Notes: generated by a model not told the origin, from the letters alone. 64,000 nucleotides of DNA from Clostridia bacterium (GCA_017501255.1 JAFVXE010000018.1:144341-208340); one strand, 5' to 3'; shown: positions 50,677-59,575, counted from the first letter of the stretch. Translations and numbers: made by a program.

Positions 50677-51879
50677 ATGTCCCTGAAAGAACGTTTTCTG
50701 CGTTATGTCGCCATCGATACCGGTTCCAGCGAGGAAAGCGGGCTGCATCCGTCCACGGAGAAGCAGTGGGAGCTGGCAAAACTGTTGGAAAGCGAGCTTC
50801 GCGAGATGGGCGCAGCCAACGTGCGCCTCAGCGACACCTGCTATGTGTATGCGGAAATTCCCGCCAATACGGACAATCAGCCGGTCATTGGCCTGATTGC
50901 CCACATGGACACCGCCCCCGCCGTGGCCACCGGCCCGGTGAAAGCCAAGGCCATCCGGTATGAGGGCGGGGACATCACCCTGGACAGCGGCGCAGTGATG
51001 CAGGTGAGCGAATACGAAAGCCTGAAGCGGCATATCGGCCATGAGCTGATCGTTACCGACGGCACCACCCTTTTGGGCGGCGATAACAAGGCCGGTATTG
51101 CGGAGATCATGGAGATTGCCAAGCGGCTGATCGATCACCCGGAGATTCCCCATGGCAAGGTGTGCATCGGCTTCACCCCGGACGAGGAAATCGGCGAGGG
51201 TGCGGATCATTTTGATGTGGAAGGCTTTGGCGCCGATTTCGCCTACACCGTGGACGGCGGAATGCTGGGCGAGGTGGAGTGCGAAACCTTCAACGCCGCT
51301 GCCGCCCGCATTGTGGTGCACGGCTTCAACATCCATCCCGGCGCCGCCAAGAACAAAATGCGCAACGCCGCCAAGATCGCCATGCAGTTTGCCGGTATGC
51401 TGCCCGCCGCCGAAGCCCCCGAGCACACCGAAGGCCGGGAAGGCTTCTATCATCTGTGCGGCATCAAGGGCGACGAAACCGAAGCCCAGCTTACGTATAT
51501 CATCCGTGACCACGACCGCAGCCTTTTTGAACAGCGCAAGCAGCGGATGCAGGCCATCGGCGACTACCTGAACGGTCTGTACGGTCAGGGCACCGTGGAG
51601 GTGCTCATCCGGGACAGCTACTACAACATGAAGCAGGAGCTGGACAAGCATCCCCATGTGATGCAGCGTGCTTTGGACGCTATGCGTGCCTGCGGCATTG
51701 AGCCGGTGGTGGCCCCCGTCCGGGGCGGCACCGACGGCGCACGCCTGAGCTACATGGGCCTGCCCTGCCCCAACCTGTCCACCGGCGGCTACAACTTCCA
51801 CGGGGTAATGGAGTACGTTTCCGTGCCTGAAATGGAAAAGATGGTAGATGTGCTTCAGGCTGTGGTACGGGCGAAGTGA
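50677..51879 (+). CDS. pepT: Peptidase T (tripeptide aminopeptidase)
   Basis: A 400-residue M20 metallopeptidase that removes the N-terminal residue from tripeptides in the cytoplasm. Zinc ligands and catalytic residues are visible: His in IAHMDTAPA (about residue 78), Asp in LGGDNKAGIAE (about 140), the Glu-Glu pair in TPDEEIGEG (about 174), Asp in YTVDGG (about 196) and His near the end in GGYNFHG (about 379). The C-terminal DGARLSYMGLPCPNL is diagnostic. AAAGGAGG precedes the ATG. The length is normal. Confidence 0.95.
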   Translation: MSLKERFLRYVAIDTGSSEESGLHPSTEKQWELAKLLESELREMGAANVRLSDTCYVYAEIPANTDNQPVIGLIAHMDTAPAVATGPVKAKAIRYEGGDITLDSGAVMQVSEYESLKRHIGHELIVTDGTTLLGGDNKAGIAEIMEIAKRLIDHPEIPHGKVCIGFTPDEEIGEGADHFDVEGFGADFAYTVDGGMLGEVECETFNAAAARIVVHGFNIHPGAAKNKMRNAAKIAMQFAGMLPAAEAPEHTEGREGFYHLCGIKGDETEAQLTYIIRDHDRSLFEQRKQRMQAIGDYLNGLYGQGTVEVLIRDSYYNMKQELDKHPHVMQRALDAMRACGIEPVVAPVRGGTDGARLSYMGLPCPNLSTGGYNFHGVMEYVSVPEMEKMVDVLQAVVRAK

Positions 51880-51881
51880 CG

Positions 51882-51986
51882 GGACGCAACGGCATCGCTG
51901 TTGCGCCAACGGGGCAAGCCCTTGCGCTTCTACCTTTGCATTGGGAATAGCCCCCCACTTTTTGCGCCCATTTACCGGGTGCAATC
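51882..51986. repeat. Hairpin-rich region after pepT
   Basis: GCAACGGCATCGCTGTTGC, GGGGCAAGCCC-type and TTGCGCCCAT...GGGTGCAA inverted repeats, similar in layout to the A-B-C family but more degenerate. It starts at the pepT stop codon. Confidence 0.5.
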
Positions 51987-52022
51987 TTTTTCTCATCTCA
52001 TCCAAGTCATTCAGGAGCCATC

Positions 52023-52928
52023 ATGATTTATCTGGAGTCTTTCTCTTTGCCCATCCAACAGGAAGAGGATCTGCTATCCCGCAAGGCTGCCGAAAACGGC
52101 GGGCCCCTTGGGTACATCGACAATCCCTATCCCTGCCGGCTGTTTGCCGAAAAGGATCTGTATGAGCTGTATTTCCGGCCTGTGACGATCCTGTATGGGG
52201 GCAACGGCTCCGGCAAAAGCACGCTTTTGAACCTGATTGCCGCCCGGCTGGGCCTGCAGCGGGTTTCCCCCTGCAATACCGGCGAGATGTTCAGCCTGTA
52301 CGCTGCGCATTGCGCCTATACCATGGGCGAGGATGAGGACGGCGATCCCTGCAAAATCCCAGAGGGCAGCCGCATCATCACCAGCGATGATGTATTCGAT
52401 TTCATGCTGGCCCTGCGCACCAACAATGAGGACATTTCCGAAAACAAGCAGGAAGCCCGGCAGGACTGGGCCCAGCTGCGCTACGGGCAGACCGTGAAGC
52501 TCCACGGCATGGAGGATTATGATGCCCTGCGGGCGCAGGTGTTGGCACGGCGCAAGTCCGTCAGCCGCCGGGAGTATATCCGGCGCACCGCCGGTCAGGA
52601 AGCCCTGCAAACCAGCAATGGGGAAACCGCCCTGCGGTACTTTGAGGAAAAGCTGCAAATGGATACCCTTTTCTGCCTGGACGAACCGGAAAACAGCCTG
52701 TCGCCCAGGTTGCAATTGCAGCTGGCGGAACTGCTGGAACAGTTGAGCCGCTACTGCGGCTGCCAGTTCATCATTGCCACCCATTCGCCGTTTCTGCTGG
52801 CGCTGCCCGGAGCAAGAATCTACGATCTGGACGCACGGCCTGCGCAGATCAAGGATTGGTGGCAGCTGGAAAACACCCGGACGTATTTTTCGTTTTTCCA
52901 GAAACACCGGCATTTGTTTGAAGAATAG
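52023..52928 (+). CDS. AAA-family ATPase (SMC/ABC-like, single domain)
   Basis: A 301-residue ATPase of the AAA_21/AAA_23 type (RecF/SMC-like P-loop). Walker A is YGGNGSGKSTLLN (about residues 58-70), Walker B LFCLDEPENSLSP (about 218-230), and the H-loop FIIATHSPFLLALP (about 250-263). The ~150 residues between Walker A and the signature are variable and contain a YIRRTAGQEALQTSNGE-like segment. It is monocistronic; no partner nuclease or toxin gene is adjacent, so there is no evidence for a defence system. It resembles a widespread clostridial stand-alone ATPase of unknown role. Confidence 0.85.
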   Translation: MIYLESFSLPIQQEEDLLSRKAAENGGPLGYIDNPYPCRLFAEKDLYELYFRPVTILYGGNGSGKSTLLNLIAARLGLQRVSPCNTGEMFSLYAAHCAYTMGEDEDGDPCKIPEGSRIITSDDVFDFMLALRTNNEDISENKQEARQDWAQLRYGQTVKLHGMEDYDALRAQVLARRKSVSRREYIRRTAGQEALQTSNGETALRYFEEKLQMDTLFCLDEPENSLSPRLQLQLAELLEQLSRYCGCQFIIATHSPFLLALPGARIYDLDARPAQIKDWWQLENTRTYFSFFQKHRHLFEE

Positions 52929-52979
52929 AAAAGTGCAAACCCCGTGGGGAAAACCGCTGTTGGCTTTTTTCCACACAGA

Positions 52980-53017
52980 AAAGCTCCTGTTCCCTTTCGG
53001 AAACAGGAGCTTTGTTT
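52980..53017. terminator. Bidirectional terminator
   Basis: AAAGCTCCTGTT (52980-52991) pairs with AACAGGAGCTTT (53002-53013). It lies between the convergent AAA ATPase and zinc-ribbon genes. Confidence 0.85.
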
Positions 53018-53043
53018 ACGCATTCAATCCTGCGCAGTTCAAA

Positions 53044-53328
53044 TTAGAACTGGTTGCGGTTGGCCTCGAAGCAGGCGCGGCAGTAGACAGGACGATCGCC
53101 CTTGGGCTGGAAGGGCACCTGGGTGGTGGCGCCGCAGCCGTCGCAGATCACTTCGAAGTACTGGCGCTCGCCACGGTTGGGGTTCTGGGCGCGACGGGCA
53201 GCACGGCACTCGTGGCAACGGGTGGGGTCGTTCTGGAAGCCCTTGTCAGCAAAGAACTGCTGCTCGGAAGCGGTGAACACGAATTCCTTACCGCAATCGC
53301 GGCATACGAGGGTCTTGTCTTCAAACAT
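53044..53328 (-). CDS. Zinc-ribbon protein (zf-trcl-like)
   Basis: A 94-residue protein with two zinc knuckles. The first is formed by CRDCGKEF (about residues 9-16) and CHECRAARR (about 38-46), the second by CDGCGATT (about 62-69) and YCRACFEA (about 82-89). The zf-trcl family (probable zinc-ribbon domain) shares the first half, including FTASEQQFFADKGF. These small proteins are abundant in Clostridia and may bind nucleic acid; the function is not established. Upstream is a TGN-extended -10 promoter and a ~130-base leader with a long-range helix. Confidence 0.82.
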   Translation of the reverse strand: MFEDKTLVCRDCGKEFVFTASEQQFFADKGFQNDPTRCHECRAARRAQNPNRGERQYFEVICDGCGATTQVPFQPKGDRPVYCRACFEANRNQF

Positions 53329-53354
53329 GGTTGGGTTCCTCCCTAAGATAGAAT

Positions 53355-53412
53355 GGTATGTGTCCCTTAAGCCGAAGTTATTTGGTCTGGTTTCATGCTT
53401 CCGACACGTACC
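53355..53412 (-). promoter_or_regulatory. Structured leader of the zinc-ribbon gene
   Basis: On the transcribed strand GGTACGTGTC (53403-53412) can pair with GACACATACC (53355-53364), 9 of 10 positions, enclosing 38 bases. The rest of the leader is Pu-rich, with a GGTTCAGGTTCC direct repeat. It does not match a riboswitch I know. An RNA thermosensor, protein-binding leader or unlisted RNA motif are all possible. Confidence 0.45.
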
Positions 53413-53463
53413 GCCGAGAGATAAGGAACCTGAACCTCATTACCGTAGCTGGGCAACGGGCAT

Positions 53464-53492
53464 ATTATAGCATGAAAGGGTCGCTTTGAAAA
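53464..53492 (-). promoter_or_regulatory. Promoter of the zinc-ribbon gene
   Basis: Minus strand TTTTCA (53487-53492) and TGCTATAAT (extended -10, TATAAT at 53464-53469), 17-base spacer. Confidence 0.6.
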
Positions 53493-53558
53493 GATTTTTT
53501 TCAAAAAACCCGTGAATTTGCTGTGAACATACAGGGAATTCTCACCATCTGCATGGCC

Positions 53559-54335
53559 TTATCCGGCGAAAAAATGCCGGGTGATTTGGTCAAAATCGCC
53601 TTGCAGGCAGTAGTAAACCGCATTCTCACCGCTGTGGTACACAAAGGAGACCCGGGTAGCCCATGCGCCGGTCTGTCTGGTCTTTTGCAGGATCTCCAGC
53701 CCATCCTCCACAGTAAAGTGCGCTTCCCGCTGGCGCAACAGCACCATAGCCGTATCCTGCCGATCCTTGCCGTAATAACCCCAGGTTTCTGGGGTCAGAT
53801 CATCCGGCAGTTCCAACAGGGCATAGTTGGTCATGGCGGCATACCGTTCCTCCAGCAAGCGCCAGCCATTGCCCGGCTCCACCAGCAAAATGGGGCTGCC
53901 CGGCGCCGTGATGAACCCATGGAACGCCAGAGAGGGGATCTCCACTGCGCCGGTGGGAACATTCACCATATTTTTCTCACGAACCATACGGCAGGCATCC
54001 TCAACAGTCGCATTACCGGAGATGCAGTCATCCATCAGCTGGTCAATGGGCAGCGCATCCTCCGCCAGCCGGAAGGGTGCTTTGGAAAAGTTCATGTTGT
54101 TCAGGCATACTGCAAACACACCGTTGCGATTCACGCCCTGTATCTTCCGAACACCGTTATCCAGACGGAAATGGGAGGGCAGCTCCCCATCGCCGGGAAG
54201 CGGCAACATTGCTTTTACCCCCACATAGAAGGCATCCGGCTGGGCATAGGCCTGGTAATCCATTGCGCCCTCGTTGATATCCATATTGAAACCGCAGATC
54301 AGATGCTCCCCCTGATGGATAAAGGCTGTACACAT
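53559..54335 (-). CDS. Linear amide C-N hydrolase (choloylglycine-hydrolase family, Ntn)
   Basis: A 258-residue Ntn hydrolase of the choloylglycine / penicillin-V acylase superfamily. After removal of Met1 the N-terminal nucleophile would be Cys2 (MCTAF). Other pocket residues are visible in FNMDINEG (about 17-24; Asp20) and GVNRNGVFAVCLNNMN (about 66-81; Asn). It is about 60 residues shorter than typical bile-salt hydrolases, so bile-salt activity should not be assumed; N-acyl amino acid or acyl-homoserine-lactone-type amides are alternatives. The start is firm: AAAGGAG lies 9 bases upstream and places Cys at position 2. Confidence 0.85.
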   Translation of the reverse strand: MCTAFIHQGEHLICGFNMDINEGAMDYQAYAQPDAFYVGVKAMLPLPGDGELPSHFRLDNGVRKIQGVNRNGVFAVCLNNMNFSKAPFRLAEDALPIDQLMDDCISGNATVEDACRMVREKNMVNVPTGAVEIPSLAFHGFITAPGSPILLVEPGNGWRLLEERYAAMTNYALLELPDDLTPETWGYYGKDRQDTAMVLLRQREAHFTVEDGLEILQKTRQTGAWATRVSFVYHSGENAVYYCLQGDFDQITRHFFAG

Positions 54336-54465
54336 GGTTCCGTCTCCTTTACGCTTGCTTTGGGACCCTTCTTCATCATAGCAGAGAAAGGCCCGGTTTG
54401 CTTTGGAGAGGCGTAAATGTTTTCTGAGCCGATCATGAGAAGCGGGTGAGCAACGGGCAGATGCA

Positions 54466-54505
54466 AAAGGGGGGCTGCCGCAGCTTGTCAGCAGTCCCCC
54501 TTGCA
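54466..54505 (-). terminator. Terminator of the glycosyltransferase gene
   Basis: Minus strand GGGGGACTGC pairs with GCAGCCCCCC, then TTTTGC. It starts at the glycosyltransferase stop. Confidence 0.8.
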
Positions 54506-55645
54506 TTACCGTTCATACAACCCCAGCCATTGCGGCCCGAGGCTTTCCCACTTGCAGATGCCGCCCAGCCGCTGCCGGGCATCTTCATCCAAGGGCTGCC
54601 AGGTGCCGTCGAGAGCCTCCAGCAACAGTGCTGGCAGATCCTCAAAGCGGTCAAAGCTGCGCACCGGCAGGGAAAGCTCACTGAGGGTGGGATACACCAG
54701 CCAGCCGCCATAGGCCACCCGTGCCCCTGCATACAGATACTCCTTCATGGAGGTGGAAAACGCATCCGTGCGGATGGGATGCAGGTACACATCGGCAGCG
54801 CAGCGCAGATAGGCGCTTTCCTCATCATTCAAGAAATCGGTCAGGACCAAAGTTTTGCAAGGCATGGCTTTGGCAAATGCCTGTACTGCCTGTTCGTTTT
54901 CGGGATCATCATGGTGATAGGTGTGTTGCAAAATCACAGTGATGCGGCGCAGAGCGTCCTCATTCAGCGCAGCCATTGCTTTCAGCACAGGCAGCTGCTG
55001 CTGGGCCACCGATGCGCTGGAACCCACGCACACCGTCAGCTGATCAGCCTCAATGCCCCAATGGGCTTTGGCTGCCGCTTTGCCCTGCTGATGCACCCGG
55101 TCAATCCATGGAAACACCACTTCGCCAAAATCCAGAACCACGGTTTTAGCGGCCACAGCCTCGCCGTACAGCTGCCGGATGCGCTCCACGTGCTCGCTGT
55201 TGAACACTGTCAGCCGGTGGCAGGCTTTCAGCGGCCCGGTCATGCGCCGAAGGGTGCTTTCCTCCGCCCGCAGCAGATCGCTGCCCCAGAAGGTGGCCAC
55301 CAGCGGCGTATTCTGCTGCTTTGCCACCACCTGCCCCAGCGCCAGATCCGCCACCAACAGATAGTGGCAATGCACCGCATCAAAGGGCCCCAGCTTTTTC
55401 AGGCTGGCGGCGTTGGCATAGATCCGTGCCCACATCCTTACCTTGGGAATGCGACCCACAATGGGCAGTTTGTGCTCATCCCGGTAGATGGTGGTATTCA
55501 TCCGGGCGTAGTCGTCTCCATAGCCCCCCTGCCAGCCGTAGATGGGATAGATCACCGTCTGCCATCCGGCAGGATGCAGGGCGTTTTCCACATACCGCTT
55601 CACCCACAGGGAGTCCGGGTCGCCAATCAGCAGGATGCGTTTCAT
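54506..55645 (-). CDS. Glycosyltransferase, GT-B fold (family 4-like)
   Basis: A 379-residue glycosyltransferase. It starts ILLIGDPDSLWVKRYVE (a GT-B N-terminal strand and loop), has FWGSDLLRAEES (about residues 117-128) and a donor-domain segment VCVGSSASVAQQQLPVLKAM (about 195-214). The C-terminal YLHPIRTDAFSTSMKEYLYAGARV (shown in part near 290-313) replaces the usual E-x7-E motif of GT4 enzymes. It would add a sugar to a lipid-linked or surface glycan. AAGGAGG lies 7 bases before the ATG. A flippase gene precedes it by 138 bases with a terminator between. Confidence 0.85.
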   Translation of the reverse strand: MKRILLIGDPDSLWVKRYVENALHPAGWQTVIYPIYGWQGGYGDDYARMNTTIYRDEHKLPIVGRIPKVRMWARIYANAASLKKLGPFDAVHCHYLLVADLALGQVVAKQQNTPLVATFWGSDLLRAEESTLRRMTGPLKACHRLTVFNSEHVERIRQLYGEAVAAKTVVLDFGEVVFPWIDRVHQQGKAAAKAHWGIEADQLTVCVGSSASVAQQQLPVLKAMAALNEDALRRITVILQHTYHHDDPENEQAVQAFAKAMPCKTLVLTDFLNDEESAYLRCAADVYLHPIRTDAFSTSMKEYLYAGARVAYGGWLVYPTLSELSLPVRSFDRFEDLPALLLEALDGTWQPLDEDARQRLGGICKWESLGPQWLGLYER

Positions 55646-55710
55646 CCGGGATGCCTCCTTCGCCTCATCCTTTGCACCCCAATCCGGTGCAACAGGTACT
55701 GATCAAAAGC

Positions 55711-55746
55711 ATTCGGGGCTGTTGCACGCAATTCCTGCAACAGCCC
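55711..55746 (-). terminator. Terminator between flippase and glycosyltransferase genes
   Basis: GGGGCTGTTGCA and TGCAACAGCCCC form a perfect 12-bp stem around a 9-base loop; only a weak T-run follows, so read-through into the glycosyltransferase is likely. Confidence 0.65.
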
Positions 55747-55783
55747 CGCTATGGAACCTTCCTTCATCAGCGGGAAAACCGCC

Positions 55784-57235
55784 TTATGCACGTTTCTTCT
55801 TTCCCAGCAAATCCTTCACCAGATCCAGCGCAGTCACAAACAGCACCTTGATCTCCTGCCAGTACACCACAAACGCCGCAACCATCAGGCCCGTCAGCAG
55901 CAGATACTTGGCCAGCGGCTGTTCATCCAGCAAAAGGTTGCCAAAGGCAGCAGCTGTCATCAGGCCCACCGTCAGGAAGATGTATTTCCAGCTGGGCAAT
56001 ACTTTGTAGTACTTCTGCCCCAACGCAGTACGCAGGAAAAGGATCAGCACAGCCGTACCGGCGGATGCCATGGCTGCGCCCACCATGCCCAGCTTGGGGA
56101 TGAACAGCATACAAAGCAGAATATTCAGCGCAGAGGACACCACGAAAATGATGGTGGTCCAGTAGGTTTTCTTGGAGATGGTTATGCCCATATCCGTGGT
56201 TTCGCCCAGGCAGTAGCAGATGGGCGAGAGGAACAGGAAGGGGAAGAACACCACGGAGGAGCGGTAGCTCTTGCCCAGCAGCAGGAACACCGGCGCCTGG
56301 AACAGCGCCAGCGCCAGACCGAACAGGCACAGCAGGCAGGCCATCATCCGGTGAACGGTGTAGAACTTGCCGTCCTGGGAATCGTAGTTATCCAGCACAT
56401 AGGGCGCCCAGTAGGTGTTGAAGCCCGTCTGGATGATATTGATGGTGGAAGCCAGACCCAGCGCGCTGGAGAAAATGGCCACGGCGCTCTTGCCCAAAAG
56501 GTCGTTCATGACAACGATGTTCACATTATTGTTCAGCCAGTCCAGCATGGTGATGGGCACCAGCGGCAGGGCAAACTTGGCGGTTTCCGCAAAGAAGGGC
56601 TTGTTCACCTGTTTCAGGGAACGAACGGACACATACTTGCGCTGAATCACCAGAAAAACGCAGCAGAACAGGGACATCAGGATGGTCAGAAGAATGATGG
56701 CGTGCTCGCCCTTGCCCGTGGCAAAGCCCATGGACAGGTAGGCCAGCTTGGTGATGAACATCTGCAAAACGCCCTGAATGGAATACAGCAGCGCATTCTG
56801 CTCCATGCGGTAGCACAGGCTCAGGAAGCGGAAGAGAATCTGGCTCAGGCTGAAAATGCACAGGCAGATGAAAATGCCCACGCTGGGCTGACCGGCCACG
56901 TCAACGGACAGCTTCTTCCAGAAAAAGCACAGCCCGGCGGTGAGCAACAGGCTGGCGGCCAAGGCAATGCCCACGCAGTAGGTGAACAGGGTGGTTTTGC
57001 TCCTGCCGGCCGGAGGCTCCCGGAAAAACCGGACAAACACCTGATCCAGCCCCAGATAGCAGAAGGAACCCATCAGCGCTGAATAGGAGAAGAACATATT
57101 CACCTTGCCCAGCTCTTCCGGCTCAAACAGGCGGGTGGCAATGGGCGAGGACAAAAAGCCCAGCGCAAAGGAGATCCATGTGACCATGGAAAAGCCGATC
57201 ATGTTTTTCAGGAAAGATTGCTTTTTGTTGCTCAT
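55784..57235 (-). CDS. Oligosaccharide flippase (Wzx-like)
   Basis: A 483-residue membrane protein with about fourteen helices. The N-terminal FSMVTWISFALGFLSSPIATRLF (part) and ELGKVNMFFSYSALMGSF (part) are typical of Polysacc_synt flippases, and it has the usual C-terminal pair LPSWKYIFLTVGLM and LTGLMVAAFVVYW. It would export a lipid-linked repeat unit. AGGAG lies 8 bases upstream. It is the third gene of a minus-strand unit rarA - histidine kinase - flippase (gaps 31 and 47 bases). Confidence 0.9.
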   Translation of the reverse strand: MSNKKQSFLKNMIGFSMVTWISFALGFLSSPIATRLFEPEELGKVNMFFSYSALMGSFCYLGLDQVFVRFFREPPAGRSKTTLFTYCVGIALAASLLLTAGLCFFWKKLSVDVAGQPSVGIFICLCIFSLSQILFRFLSLCYRMEQNALLYSIQGVLQMFITKLAYLSMGFATGKGEHAIILLTILMSLFCCVFLVIQRKYVSVRSLKQVNKPFFAETAKFALPLVPITMLDWLNNNVNIVVMNDLLGKSAVAIFSSALGLASTINIIQTGFNTYWAPYVLDNYDSQDGKFYTVHRMMACLLCLFGLALALFQAPVFLLLGKSYRSSVVFFPFLFLSPICYCLGETTDMGITISKKTYWTTIIFVVSSALNILLCMLFIPKLGMVGAAMASAGTAVLILFLRTALGQKYYKVLPSWKYIFLTVGLMTAAAFGNLLLDEQPLAKYLLLTGLMVAAFVVYWQEIKVLFVTALDLVKDLLGKKKRA

Positions 57236-57282
57236 AACAAAACTCCTATGAATAGGACATATGTCCGGATTTCTCTCTTCCG

Positions 57283-58161
57283 TCAGGGATGGGGCTGCTC
57301 AACTGCCTGGCGGGGCAATAGCAGCGTAAAGCAGGTATCATGCTCCCGGGCTTCCACGGTCACCTGACCGCCGTACTGCTCCAGCGTTCGCTTCACAATG
57401 GCCAGCCCCATGCCATGGTTCTCGCCCTTGGTGGTAATGCCCGGCTCAAACAGTTTATCCCGGATGGCGGCCGGAATGGTGGCGCCGTTGTTGCGAACCG
57501 TCAGGGAGACCTGACCCAGGGTTTCCGTTACCGTCAGGGTGATGCGGGGCTCCGGGGAAAACGCCGCCGCATCCATGGCGTTATCCAGCAGGTTGCCCAC
57601 GGCGCAGCACAGCTCCCAGGCGGGAATGGTGAGCCGCTCCATGGTGGAGCGGATATCCAGCTCCATCAGGATGCCCCGCTTTTCCGCTGCGGCGGTTTTC
57701 ACCTGCAACAGGGCATTGAAAGCGGTCATCTTGGTGCGCAGCACCTTGGATACCGTTTGCAGCTGGCTGTATACCTTTTCCAGATAGTCAACGGCCTCCT
57801 GCGTTTCCTCCATCTGCAACAGGCTGTACACCACCTGGATATGCCCCAGAAAATCATGGCGCTGCATCCGCATTTCCCGGTTCAGCTGATCCATCTGTTC
57901 GTTGACGGTTTTCAGCTGGCCCACGGTGCGGCTCAGCTTGCGGGCGGCCAGCGCATCCCGGATGTCGATGATAGCGCCCCATCCGGCCATCACAGCGCCG
58001 GTGACGGCGATCACCTGCAAATTCAGGCGGCCATCCTCATCCAGATTGCCCACGGCCACATAGAGAACAAACAGCAAAAGCATCAGCAGCTGGATGGCAT
58101 TGATCACGATGGCATAAACCGCCGCTTTATTCACATCCGGGTTGCGGGGGGTACGCTTCAT
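57283..58161 (-). CDS. Sensor histidine kinase, Spo0B-like/GHKL
   Basis: A 292-residue membrane histidine kinase with two N-terminal helices (about residues 14-36 and 46-66) and almost no extracellular loop. The phospho-acceptor box is MRMQRHDFLGHIQVV (His in RHDFLGH, about 100), of the Spo0B-like alpha-helical type. The ATPase domain has GNLLDNAMDAA (about 187-197), FEPGITTKGENHGMGLAIV (part, about 239-257). Three ATGs are adjacent; the third (58161) is 7 bases from AGGAGG. No response regulator is adjacent: an orphan kinase that could feed Spo0A or another regulator elsewhere. Confidence 0.87.
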   Translation of the reverse strand: MKRTPRNPDVNKAAVYAIVINAIQLLMLLLFVLYVAVGNLDEDGRLNLQVIAVTGAVMAGWGAIIDIRDALAARKLSRTVGQLKTVNEQMDQLNREMRMQRHDFLGHIQVVYSLLQMEETQEAVDYLEKVYSQLQTVSKVLRTKMTAFNALLQVKTAAAEKRGILMELDIRSTMERLTIPAWELCCAVGNLLDNAMDAAAFSPEPRITLTVTETLGQVSLTVRNNGATIPAAIRDKLFEPGITTKGENHGMGLAIVKRTLEQYGGQVTVEAREHDTCFTLLLPRQAVEQPHP

Positions 58162-58192
58162 CATCATGCCTCCTTTGCTGCGCCCTTTGGGC

Positions 58193-59575
58193 TTATTCTC
58201 TGGTTTTTACATCCTCCGGGCCATAGCGGCGCAGATGCCGCATCTTCAGCTTGGCTTCATGCCCCTGTGCGGAGGGGTGATAGTAGACCTTGTTTTCGTA
58301 GCCCGGCGGCAGATAGGTCTGGCGCACAAAATGGTCGGGGTACTCGTGGGGATATTTGTACTGGGGCGTTTTGGCGTGGGGCACGGCATAGCTCTGATCC
58401 CGCAGATACACCGGCACAGCGGAAAAATCGCCTTTGCGGGCATCCTCCTCGGCAGCGGAGAGGGCCTCCACCACACTGTTGCTCTTTTCCGCCATCGCAA
58501 CGGCGATAATGGCCTGGGCAATGGGAATGCGGGCTTCCGGCATACCCACCACTTCCAGCGCATTGGCGGCGGCATGGGCCTGCAGCATGGCGGTGGGATC
58601 TGCCAATCCCACATCCTCGCTGGCATGGACGATGATGCGCCGGACGATCAGCTTGGGATCCACCCCGGCATACATCAGCCGGGCGAACCACAAAAGCGCC
58701 GCATCCGGGTCGCTGCCCCGCATACTCTTGATGAAGGCAGAAAGCATATCATAGTACATACTTTCGTCCAGCTTGAGCATGGGCTTTTGCACGCTCTCAT
58801 GGGCGGTTTCCACGGAGATGAACCGGAAGGGCTTGCCGCTTTCCGGGTCGGGGGTTTCCTCGGTGGTCAGATAGGCCAGCTCCAAAGCCCCCAAAGCGGT
58901 GCGCACATCGCCGCCTGCAATCTGGGCAATATAGCGCAGCGCGCCATCCTCACAGCGCACATCGCTCAGGCCATAGCCACGTTCCCGATCCCGCAGGGCG
59001 TTTTCCAGGGCTTCCTCCACATCCTCGGCGGTGAGGGGCTCGAACTGGAACACCCGGCACCGGCTGACGATAGCGGGCGTCATGCTGGCCATGGGGTTTT
59101 CCGTGGTGGAGCCGATAAAGCGGATCAGGCCGCTTTCGATGGCCGGCAGAATGGAGTCGCTCTGGCTTTTGGACCAGCGGTGGCACTCATCCAGCAGCAG
59201 ATAGGTGGCCTTGCCCTGCCGCATCCGGCGTTCCTCGGCCTCCTTGAGCACCTTGCGCACATCCGCCACGCCGCTGGTAACGGCGTTGAGCTTTTCAAAA
59301 GCGCTGCCGGTCATGCCTGCGATGATGGATGCCAGCGTGGTCTTTCCGCAGCCGGGCGGGCCCCAGAAGATGCTGCTTTGCAGCTTATCCGCCTGAATGG
59401 CACGGCGCAGAAGCCGTCCCTGACCCAGCAGGTGCTTCTGCCCTAAAAACTCATCCAGCGTGCGGGGGCGCATCCGGTCGGCCAGAGGCGCGCGGGTCTC
59501 GTGTTCCGGCAGGCTGGACCAGAGGGTTTGCTGCTGCATTTCGTTCAAGGGATCACCCGCTTTCTGCATCGGCAT
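58193..59575 (-). CDS. rarA: Replication-associated recombination protein A (RarA/MgsA)
   Basis: A 460-residue AAA+ clamp-loader-like ATPase acting at stalled replication forks. Features are DRMRPRTLDEFLGQKHLLG (about residues 33-51), Walker A WGPPGCGKTTLASI (about 71-84), Walker B LLLDECHRWSKSQSD (about 128-142), sensor 1 FIGSTTENP and the C-terminal MgsA domain (RGSDPDAALLWFARLMYAG). The start is uncertain: ATGs at 59575 and 59569 lack a clear site, while an in-frame TTG about 30 bases inside has GGGTGAT upstream. Any of these keeps the whole AAA+ core. Confidence 0.93.
   Translation of the reverse strand: MPMQKAGDPLNEMQQQTLWSSLPEHETRAPLADRMRPRTLDEFLGQKHLLGQGRLLRRAIQADKLQSSIFWGPPGCGKTTLASIIAGMTGSAFEKLNAVTSGVADVRKVLKEAEERRMRQGKATYLLLDECHRWSKSQSDSILPAIESGLIRFIGSTTENPMASMTPAIVSRCRVFQFEPLTAEDVEEALENALRDRERGYGLSDVRCEDGALRYIAQIAGGDVRTALGALELAYLTTEETPDPESGKPFRFISVETAHESVQKPMLKLDESMYYDMLSAFIKSMRGSDPDAALLWFARLMYAGVDPKLIVRRIIVHASEDVGLADPTAMLQAHAAANALEVVGMPEARIPIAQAIIAVAMAEKSNSVVEALSAAEEDARKGDFSAVPVYLRDQSYAVPHAKTPQYKYPHEYPDHFVRQTYLPPGYENKVYYHPSAQGHEAKLKMRHLRRYGPEDVKTRE

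Noticed and set aside
52023..52928. AAA ATPase as part of a defence system (OLD/Septu-like)
   Set aside because: No nuclease, reverse transcriptase, toxin or other partner gene is adjacent; the neighbours are pepT and a zinc-ribbon gene.
52967..52975. TTTTCCACA near 52.97 kb as a DnaA box
   Set aside because: Single occurrence between convergent genes beside a terminator; likely chance in a T-rich stretch.
53330..53470. Zinc-ribbon leader as a T-box, SRP RNA or c-di-GMP riboswitch
   Set aside because: None of the diagnostic sequences (T-box bulge, SRP GGAAGCAG-type loop, c-di-GMP core) is present in the right arrangement.
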